From assembly GCF_016107285.1 (NCBI RefSeq), contig NZ_RCVQ01000005.1, positions 1-64,000 on the forward strand: a stretch of 64,000 nucleotides of DNA, in the 5' to 3' direction. This DNA is from Roseomonas sp. KE0001 (GTDB lineage: Bacteria; Pseudomonadota; Alphaproteobacteria; Acetobacterales; Acetobacteraceae). The position numbers and the translations under genes were made by a program. Positions 58,173 to 64,000 of this stretch are shown piece by piece. Numbering within the stretch: the first letter of the stretch is position 1; each line of letters begins with the position of its first letter. The notes below the pieces were generated by a model that had not been told where the DNA came from, ran no database searches, and worked only from the letters and a program-made list of their open reading frames with translations.

Positions 58173-59137
58173 GCAGGGGCACGACCGAGTTCGTGCTGCT
58201 GTCGGGCTTCCTCGGCAGCGGCAAGACCTCGCTGCTGCTGGACTGGCTGGCCCTGCCGGAGGCGGAGGACACCGCCGTCATCGTCAACGAGGCGGGCGAG
58301 ATCGACATCGACGGCGCCATCATCGCGGAGTCCGGCACGCTGCCCATGGCCATGCTGGCCAATGGCTGCGTCTGCTGCACGTTGACCAGCGACCTGGTCT
58401 TCACCATCCGCGAGCTGGTCGCGGCGCGCGAGCGGGACGGTGGGCCGCCGTTCCGCCGCATCGTGCTGGAATGCAGCGGCCTGTCGAAGCCGGGTCCGAT
58501 CCTGCGATCGCTGATGCCGCTGGCGGCGCTGGGGCTGCAGGTGCGTGTCGTGACGCTGTGCGACGCGGTGCTGGCGCCGCGCCAGGCGGAGCATTTCGAG
58601 GAATGGTCGGCACAGGTGGCCGCCGCCGGCACGCTGGTGCTCAGCAAGCTGGACCGCGCGGCGCCCGAACCCGCCATCGCGGCGCTGCGGGCGGTCAATC
58701 CCCTGGCGCCGGTGGTGGCGGAGGCGGACGGTGCCGCCCGGGCGCGCACCACCTTCCTGTCCACGCGGGGGGCAGCCCCCGTGGCCGGCCTGCCCCAGGC
58801 GGCGCCGCATCCCCGCATCACCCTGGCCCTGGCGCGCTTCACCCCGGCGGCGAGCTGGGAGGAGCGACTCGACTGGCTGGAGGATCTGGCGGCCTTCTGC
58901 GGCGACCGCCTTCTCCGGGTGAAGGGGCTGCTGCATCCTCCCTCCGGCCCGCCGCTGCTGGTGCAGGGGGTGGGGACCGTCTACAGCCCCCTGGCCCCCT
59001 TGCCGGGCGCCATCGGGCGCGAGGAGGCGCTGGTGGTCATCCTGCGGGACCTGACGCTGGCCGAGCTGCGGAGCATGGCGCCGGAGACGCTCGTGGAGTG
59101 GCAGCAACCCTCGGCACGCGGTCTGGCCTGCTTCTGA
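58169..59137 (+). CDS. G3E-family GTPase (CobW/YeiR-like metallochaperone)
   Basis: A 322-residue protein with Walker A GFLGSGKT (about residues 13-20), the metal-binding CVCC motif (Cys67, Cys69, Cys70 in NGCVCC) and ECSGLSKPGP. The base-specificity motif is SKLD instead of NKxD. A CobW C-terminal domain follows. Members insert or deliver metal (Zn, Co, Fe) to partner enzymes. It starts with GTG inside the stop codon of the amidohydrolase gene, so the amidohydrolase is the most likely client. Confidence 0.88.
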   Translation: MSRGTTEFVLLSGFLGSGKTSLLLDWLALPEAEDTAVIVNEAGEIDIDGAIIAESGTLPMAMLANGCVCCTLTSDLVFTIRELVAARERDGGPPFRRIVLECSGLSKPGPILRSLMPLAALGLQVRVVTLCDAVLAPRQAEHFEEWSAQVAAAGTLVLSKLDRAAPEPAIAALRAVNPLAPVVAEADGAARARTTFLSTRGAAPVAGLPQAAPHPRITLALARFTPAASWEERLDWLEDLAAFCGDRLLRVKGLLHPPSGPPLLVQGVGTVYSPLAPLPGAIGREEALVVILRDLTLAELRSMAPETLVEWQQPSARGLACF

Positions 59138-59317
59138 AAGCCCGATCGGCCTCCCTCTTCAATCCATTGGATTTGTGGCATCTCTCCCATGGCGGGACGA
59201 CGCTGGCCTTGGATGGTGGCATAACAGCGCATGTCCACCCGCGCGGGTTGCCGAAGGCTGTCTCCTGCGTCTGGCGTGTGTTAGCCTCGGCATCATCGCC
59301 TGAACGGAGAGGCTCGC

Positions 59318-60088
59318 TTGACCGGCACGATGACCGAGGATGCTTTGCTGTCCGGCCTGGATCTGACACGGTTGGGCGAGGCGGACCGCCTGGTGGCGGG
59401 CGCGGCCCAGCGGCTCAGGGCCGAGGCCCTGGATGGCCGGTTGGCGCCGGCGCTGGCGCGGCTCGATCCGGCCATGCGCGGGGCGCTGGATCTCCTCGTG
59501 CAGGAAATGGCGCGGCTTGGCGCCGAGGTGGAAGCGGCGCGCCAGGCGGTGGAGGCCGCGCAACGCGGGCGGGAGGCGGCCATCCGGCTGGATCCCCTGC
59601 GCTATATTCCCGGCTCGCGCGGCCGGCCGGCCGGGCTGCCGCCGGACCGCTTCGACCTCGCCGCCGACGATGCCGCCTTCAACGGCGCCGGCTGGTATGA
59701 AGCGGAGCGCTCGAGCCGCGGCGCCTGGCGGTGGGGCGGCCGGCACGGTCCCTACAGCACGCTTCTGGTCCCGACGCTCGGCGGGGGCGCCCTGCGCCTG
59801 GGTCTGCACCTCTCCATGCCTTTCCAAGCCACCTTCGACCTGGAGGCGGCGACGCTGCTGGCCAATGGCCAACCGCTGGACCTCCGGCTGCAGGAGGGGT
59901 CCACGGACCGCGCGCCGCGTTTGGCCGCGGAGTTCGACCTGCCCGAGGATGGCGGCACCGGCAGCCTTTCCCTGGTGCTGATGGCACCCCGGCACCACAT
60001 GGCCGCTGCGGAGGGCGAGACGCCATCCGACTCCCGCGCCCTGGGTCCGGGTTTCGTGGGCCTGACCCTGGAGCGGCGCGCCGGCTGA
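59318..60088 (+). CDS. Unknown protein with coiled coil and beta-rich C-terminal domain
   Basis: A 256-residue product not assigned to a family. The first 80 residues are helical and Ala/Arg/Glu-rich (likely coiled coil). From about residue 95 it has a beta-rich segment (YIPGSRGRPAGLPPDRFDL, GWYEAERSSRGAWRWGGRHGPYSTLLVP) reminiscent of small domains attached to glycosyltransferases. The start is TTG 59318, supported by GGAGAGG 5 nt upstream; ATG 59330 lacks a site. The preceding 180-bp gap (59138-59317) holds an AATCCA-T-TGGATT palindrome at 59161-59173. Confidence 0.6.
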   Translation: MTGTMTEDALLSGLDLTRLGEADRLVAGAAQRLRAEALDGRLAPALARLDPAMRGALDLLVQEMARLGAEVEAARQAVEAAQRGREAAIRLDPLRYIPGSRGRPAGLPPDRFDLAADDAAFNGAGWYEAERSSRGAWRWGGRHGPYSTLLVPTLGGGALRLGLHLSMPFQATFDLEAATLLANGQPLDLRLQEGSTDRAPRLAAEFDLPEDGGTGSLSLVLMAPRHHMAAAEGETPSDSRALGPGFVGLTLERRAG

Positions 60089-60114
60089 GAGGGCGCGGCG
60101 CTCCCTCAGCCGGC
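60080..60114. terminator. Hairpin spanning stop codons of two convergent genes
   Basis: GCCGGCTGAG (60080-60089) pairs with CTCAGCCGGC (60105-60114) over 10 bp, extendable by an inner GGG/CCC. The TGA stops of both convergent genes lie inside the arms. There is no T tract, so a bidirectional terminator role is inferred from placement. Confidence 0.45.
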
Positions 60115-61245
60115 CCTGGCCTGGCCGCCCTGGTAAAGCTGCACCAGAAAATCGGTGCTCAACTCATTGAATCCCCAGAAATTACGCAGGGAGAGACGTA
60201 GGCTGTTGGCCGGCAGGCGGAAGCGCCAGCCATCCGGCCGGGTGACGGGCAGGAGGGGGGCCAGGATGCTCCGCCAGACATCGGTCTCCAGCAGGCCGTC
60301 CACCAGGCTCAGATGCTGGCCGGGCCGCGCGGCGCCGCGGCCGCCCGCCAGGTCGAAGGGCGAGCGGTGAAGGATGCGCGCGGCGGTATCGAAATAGGGC
60401 GCCTCGACCAGCAGGCTCGAACTCACCCCCACCACCTCCCGCAGGCCCGGATGCGCCAGCAGGGCATAGGCATTGGCCCGCACCATCCGCACCTGCCGGA
60501 AGGGGATGCCGGTGCGGAAGAGGCCGAAATCGCCGCTGTTGTAGGGGTGCGGCTTGAAGGCGACGCAGCCGTCCCGCCGCAGCAGGGCGCGCACCGCCCC
60601 GGCATGGTCCTCAAGATTGACGACCCGGCCGCCATCGACCAGCGAGCGGTCCAGGCTGGTCTGCCCCACCAGCAGGGCGGGCGCCTCCAGCGCGAGGTCA
60701 GGCCGCAGCTTCAGCGCCGTGGCCGAGACCAGGTCGGCCCAGCCATGGAAGGCCTCGGGGTCGGTGTGGTGCGACAACAGCGCGGCGAAGACCTCCGCGT
60801 CATTGGTCTGCACGGCGAAGAAGACGTCCGGCAGGAAGCGGACCGGATGGATGTTGAGGTCGACATAGGGGATGTCGAGATGCGACAGGGTCCGCTTGAA
60901 CCATTCTGCCAGTTCGAAGCCGACCACGATGGCATCGCCGAAGGTGGCCTCACAGGTCTCCAGCACGGCGGCCGGCACGGTTCCGGCATCGAAGAAGCCG
61001 GCCCAGCCCGCCGCGCTGGGCTCGGCCCCGAACCAGGCGTAGAAGGCGGCGGCATCGAGGCCGTCACCCCAGCTCAGGCAGTCGACCGGCAGTCGGCTGG
61101 CCTCGCCGAGATGCCGGCGCAGCAGCCGGTAGAGCCAGCGGATGTTCTCCGTCTGCGAGGGCCTGAAGCCCTTCTCCACGGGCCGCAGGAAGTCCCCGGT
61201 GACGATGATGCGCCGGAGGGGGATGTGCCGGAGGGGGGAGGCCAT
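60106..61245 (-). CDS. Putative polysaccharide-related glycosyltransferase-like protein
   Basis: A 379-residue protein with no signal peptide. It carries KPHPYNSGDFG and a downstream VSSSLLVEAPYF, which resemble the HP and SS motifs of capsule/sialyl-type transferases and related enzymes. Other conserved-looking parts are RRIIVTGDFLRPVEKG and FWGFNELSTDFL. I cannot name the family with certainty. ATG 61245 is used; the longer frame adds a Pro-rich tail overlapping the neighbour. It lies 7 bp downstream of a glycosyltransferase on the same strand, so they probably share a transcript. Confidence 0.6.
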   Translation of the reverse strand: MASPLRHIPLRRIIVTGDFLRPVEKGFRPSQTENIRWLYRLLRRHLGEASRLPVDCLSWGDGLDAAAFYAWFGAEPSAAGWAGFFDAGTVPAAVLETCEATFGDAIVVGFELAEWFKRTLSHLDIPYVDLNIHPVRFLPDVFFAVQTNDAEVFAALLSHHTDPEAFHGWADLVSATALKLRPDLALEAPALLVGQTSLDRSLVDGGRVVNLEDHAGAVRALLRRDGCVAFKPHPYNSGDFGLFRTGIPFRQVRMVRANAYALLAHPGLREVVGVSSSLLVEAPYFDTAARILHRSPFDLAGGRGAARPGQHLSLVDGLLETDVWRSILAPLLPVTRPDGWRFRLPANSLRLSLRNFWGFNELSTDFLVQLYQGGQARAG

Positions 61246-61252
61246 GCGCGCC

Positions 61253-62278
61253 TCAGGCCCTGGCCGCCAGGGCCGCCATGAAGCGCTCGGCGGCGGCGCT
61301 GATGGCGGGCGGGCCATGCCGGCGCTCGACCAGGGCCCGCGCGCTCTCGCCCATGCGGCGCCGCCGCGGCTCGTCGCGCAGCAGCGCCTCCACCGCGGGC
61401 AGCAGGACCTCCCGCTCGACCAGCAGGCCCTCCGTCCCGTCGGTCAGCCCGCCATAGACCGTGTCGCGGCAGGCGATCACGGGCAGACCGCAGGCCATGC
61501 CCTCGACCATGGCGCGCGGCAGGCCATCCATGGTGGAGCAGTGCACCATCAGGCGGCAGCGCTTCAGCAGGGGGAACAGCTGCGCATGGGACAGTTGGCC
61601 GGGAAGGCTGAGATGGCCTGGAGAGAGGGCGCCCTGGCGCAGCGCCTCGGACGGGTTGCCGCCGCCGACCAGGGCGACACGCCAGTCGCGCGTGAGCGGC
61701 AGCAGCATCGCCTGGTTCTTCCGCGCCTCGCGGAAGTTGCCGACATTGACGATGTCGTGCAGCGGCGCGGCGGGCTCCGGGCGGGTCGCCTCGAGGTCGA
61801 TGTACTTCGGCATGACGTAGCCCCGGCCCCGCGCGGCGAAGGCCGGGAAGTGCCGCTCCAGCTGCTCCTCGTATTCGCCGAAGACGAACTCCGCGCCGTC
61901 CAGCACGCGGTCACGGATGCTGCCGCCGACGATGAAGCCGTACCGCTGCCCTGCCCCCAGCCCGTGCAGGAGGAAGGCGTTGATGTCATAGCTCAGGCCC
62001 TTGAAGATCAGCAGGTCGGGTGCGAAGCCGCGCAGGGTCTCCAGCATCGCCGCCGAGGTCTTGCGATGCGGGATCGGTGGGGCCGGCAGGTCCTCCGGGC
62101 AGAAGATGGTGTCCACCGCGCCGTCCAGGAAGCTCTCCCGTTCGATCGCGCGGCCGCCATGGATGCGGAAGGCGGCCGCTTCCACACCCATGCCACGCAG
62201 GCGGGACAGGAAATGCAGCTCCCGAAGGGCGCCGGTCATCGACCGGTCGGCATGGCTCATGATCAGGGCGAGGCGCAT
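61253..62278 (-). CDS. Glycosyltransferase, GT-B fold (family 4-like)
   Basis: A 341-residue protein with the GT4 donor-site region CSTMDGLPRAMVEGMACGLPVIA (ExxxxxxxE-type) and NVGNFREARKNQAMLLPL at the start of the C-terminal domain. The N-terminus (MRLALIMSHADRSMTGALRELHFL) is a typical acceptor domain. It transfers a sugar from a nucleotide donor to an unknown acceptor, probably in surface polysaccharide or protein glycosylation. It is divergent from the next gene across 125 bp (62279-62403), which must hold both promoters. Confidence 0.82.
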   Translation of the reverse strand: MRLALIMSHADRSMTGALRELHFLSRLRGMGVEAAAFRIHGGRAIERESFLDGAVDTIFCPEDLPAPPIPHRKTSAAMLETLRGFAPDLLIFKGLSYDINAFLLHGLGAGQRYGFIVGGSIRDRVLDGAEFVFGEYEEQLERHFPAFAARGRGYVMPKYIDLEATRPEPAAPLHDIVNVGNFREARKNQAMLLPLTRDWRVALVGGGNPSEALRQGALSPGHLSLPGQLSHAQLFPLLKRCRLMVHCSTMDGLPRAMVEGMACGLPVIACRDTVYGGLTDGTEGLLVEREVLLPAVEALLRDEPRRRRMGESARALVERRHGPPAISAAAERFMAALAARA

Positions 62279-62403
62279 GGGTCGGGCGGCGGTCCCTGGC
62301 TGGCGGAGATGGACGCCGCACCCTAGAACGGACTAGAAGCTTAAGGAAGTGTCACAACCCCACGCCGCGACTTCGCGTGGTTCCGCGTCTCTTCGTTGAG
62401 GAA

Positions 62404-64000
62404 ATGGCTGACCGTTCCATGCGTTTCCTGGTCATCTCCCCGACACCGAGCCATCCCGCCAATGCCGGCAACCGGCAACGGATCCAGGCGCTGCTGCGCG
62501 GCCTGCGCCGTTTCGGCCATGGCATCGACTTCTGCTTCATCGCACGCGAGGCCGTCGCCGAGGAGGATCTGGCGGCGATGCGGGGCGCCTGGGATGAGGT
62601 GATCCTGCTGCCGCACGACCGGGCCGCCGAGCGGCGCAGCCTGGGCGAGGTGTATGGCATCGACGACTGGTTCCAGCCGCCGGCCGCCGCGGCCCTGGCG
62701 CAGCTGGCGGCCGAGCGGCACTACGACGCGGTCCTGGTCGAATATGTGTTCCTCAGCAAGGCCTTGGAGTATTTTCCCGAGACGACGCTGAAGGTCATCG
62801 ACAGCCATGACGTCTTCTCGGGCCGGCAGGAGCGGCTGCGCGCCCTCGGCCTCCCGCCCGCCTTCTTCTACACCACCCCGGCGGAGGAAGGACGTGGCCT
62901 GGACCGCGCCGATCTGGTCCTGGCCATCCAGGATGAGGAGAGGGCGCAGCTCGAGGAGATCACCCGCGCCGCGGTGGTGACGCTCGGCTTCGTGCCCGAT
63001 CCGCTTCCCGATGCGGCGCCGCGCCGGGAGGGCGGCGGGAGCGGGGTGGCCGGCTATCTCGGCAGCGCCAACCCGATCAACCAGGCGGCGCTGAAGGCCT
63101 TCCTGCGGGCGCTCGACCTGGACGCCGTGGCGCGGGAGGGCGGCAGGATCCGGATCGGCGGCGGTGCGGGGCAGGCGACGGCGGGGCTGGAGGGGCCGCT
63201 CGAGGTGGCGGGGCCCGTCGCCGAGGCGGCGCCCTTCTATGCCGGGCTCGACCTGGCGCTCAATCCGCACCAGGGCGGCACCGGGCTCAAGATCAAGTCG
63301 GTCGAGGCGCTGGCGCATGGCTGCCCGCTGATCGGCACCGCCGACGCCCTGCTCGGGCTGGAGCCGGAGGAGCCGTTCCACGCCGCCGCCGATGCCGCCG
63401 CCCTGGCCCCGGCGCTGCATCGCTTCCTGGCCGAACCCGCCTTCCGGGAGCGCGTGGCCGAGGGCAGCCGGCGCCTGTTCCACCGCTACGCCGCGACCGT
63501 CGGGCGGCAGATGGGCATCCTGCGCTCCCCCGCCGCGCTGCGCCTGGCCCTGGACCGGCCGCGCGTCCTGCTGGTCACGGACCTGCCGTTCTGGGAGGAG
63601 AAGCTCGGCAACCACGCGCGCATCTGCGAGATGCTGCGTGTCGGCCGGGAATGGCTCGACTTCGACCTGCTGGTCCTGCGCAGCCTCAGCCCGGCGGAGC
63701 GGGCGGCGGCGCGGCGCGTGGTGGGTGGCCGGGGCCGGGTCTTCTCCTTCCGCGACTACGCCCTTCCGGGTGTCGCGTGGATTGAGTCGTCTCCGCTGCT
63801 CAAGGGTTTCGAGAGGCGCCACTTCGCCCGCGTCTTCTTCGCCGCGCTGGAGGCGCATCTGGCGGCGCATCCCTGCGAGGCGGTGATCCTGGAATACATC
63901 CGGCTGAGCTATCTGCGCCATGCGCGGGGCCTGCCCCGCCTCACGGTGCTCGACACGCATGACGTGATGTCGCTGCGGGCGGAGAACTTCGCCCATTTCG
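62404..64000 (+). CDS. Tandem glycosyltransferase, 3' truncated by the window
   Basis: The frame from ATG 62404 is open to the last base (about 532 residues so far). Residues 6-380 form one GT-B unit: FLVISPTPSHPANAGNRQR at the start, VLVEYVFLSKALEYFP, VIDSHDVFSGR, and the C-terminal GGTGLKIKSVEALAHGCPLIG. A second unit begins near residue 387 and repeats the same landmarks (VLLVTDLPFWEEKLGNHAR, VILEYIRLSYLRH, VLDTHDVMSLR), so the complete protein should have at least two transferase modules. It may make two linkages of one glycan. Confidence 0.82.
   Translation, partial: MADRSMRFLVISPTPSHPANAGNRQRIQALLRGLRRFGHGIDFCFIAREAVAEEDLAAMRGAWDEVILLPHDRAAERRSLGEVYGIDDWFQPPAAAALAQLAAERHYDAVLVEYVFLSKALEYFPETTLKVIDSHDVFSGRQERLRALGLPPAFFYTTPAEEGRGLDRADLVLAIQDEERAQLEEITRAAVVTLGFVPDPLPDAAPRREGGGSGVAGYLGSANPINQAALKAFLRALDLDAVAREGGRIRIGGGAGQATAGLEGPLEVAGPVAEAAPFYAGLDLALNPHQGGTGLKIKSVEALAHGCPLIGTADALLGLEPEEPFHAAADAAALAPALHRFLAEPAFRERVAEGSRRLFHRYAATVGRQMGILRSPAALRLALDRPRVLLVTDLPFWEEKLGNHARICEMLRVGREWLDFDLLVLRSLSPAERAAARRVVGGRGRVFSFRDYALPGVAWIESSPLLKGFERRHFARVFFAALEAHLAAHPCEAVILEYIRLSYLRHARGLPRLTVLDTHDVMSLRAENFAHF

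Noticed and set aside
62359-62380. Weak hairpin (CCACGC ... GCGTGG) as a terminator between divergent glycosyltransferase genes
   Set aside because: Genes on both sides point away from it, so no transcript needs to end there, and the stem is short.

Overview
The window comes from a GC-rich alphaproteobacterium with very compact gene packing (many 4-bp ATGA/GTGA start-stop overlaps). The gene mix (several complete ABC importers, Tat-type binding proteins, giant RTX proteins, PepSY/DUF3325 iron-uptake genes) fits an Acetobacteraceae/Roseomonas-like environmental bacterium. That taxonomic guess is inference from style; no rRNA or tRNA gene was recognised.

Layout. 1-1666: 3' end of an iron-uptake-type operon (PepSY protein, truncated by the window edge, and DUF3325). 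1723-3324: family-5 binding protein followed by a clear terminator. 3594-11153: a 2519-aa modular secreted protein with carbohydrate-binding-like modules around a sorbosone-dehydrogenase-like propeller. 11169-11961: small lipoprotein and an unknown protein. 12231-16576: NitT/TauT-type ABC importer with a metal-dependent amidohydrolase. 16552-21041: LysR regulator, class II aldolase, Ada DNA-repair protein, Ldh-family oxidoreductase. 21155-47444: a complete type II secretion system (T2SS) split into two halves (gspO-E-F-D-K on minus, gspG-H-I-J-L-M-C on plus). Between the halves lie a 1769-aa RTX protein, a ~1725-aa multicopper oxidase, a beta-propeller protein, two SCO-type copper chaperones and a cytochrome c/periplasmic-binding-protein fusion. 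47450-50137: SDR epimerase, Asp/Glu-racemase-family protein and a divergent RpiR regulator with a strong palindromic operator. 50134-59137: aminotransferase, two binding proteins of different families, spermidine/putrescine-type ABC components, a second amidohydrolase and a G3E GTPase. 59318-64000: glycan-related genes ending in a truncated tandem glycosyltransferase.

Most notable system. The plus-strand genes from the multicopper oxidase (33637) to gspC (47444) are separated by at most 13 bp and mostly overlap, so they look like one 13.8-kb operon in which a giant copper oxidase, its presumed copper-loading and redox partners and half of a T2SS are made together. The other T2SS half and the RTX gene are transcribed divergently. 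The simplest reading is a dedicated export machine for an extracellular copper oxidase, possibly a MofA/McoA-like metal (Mn) oxidase. The substrate and the secretion route are inference and not shown by the sequence.

Limits: functions rest on motifs read by eye, domain borders are approximate, and the many long antisense frames are treated as codon-bias shadows.
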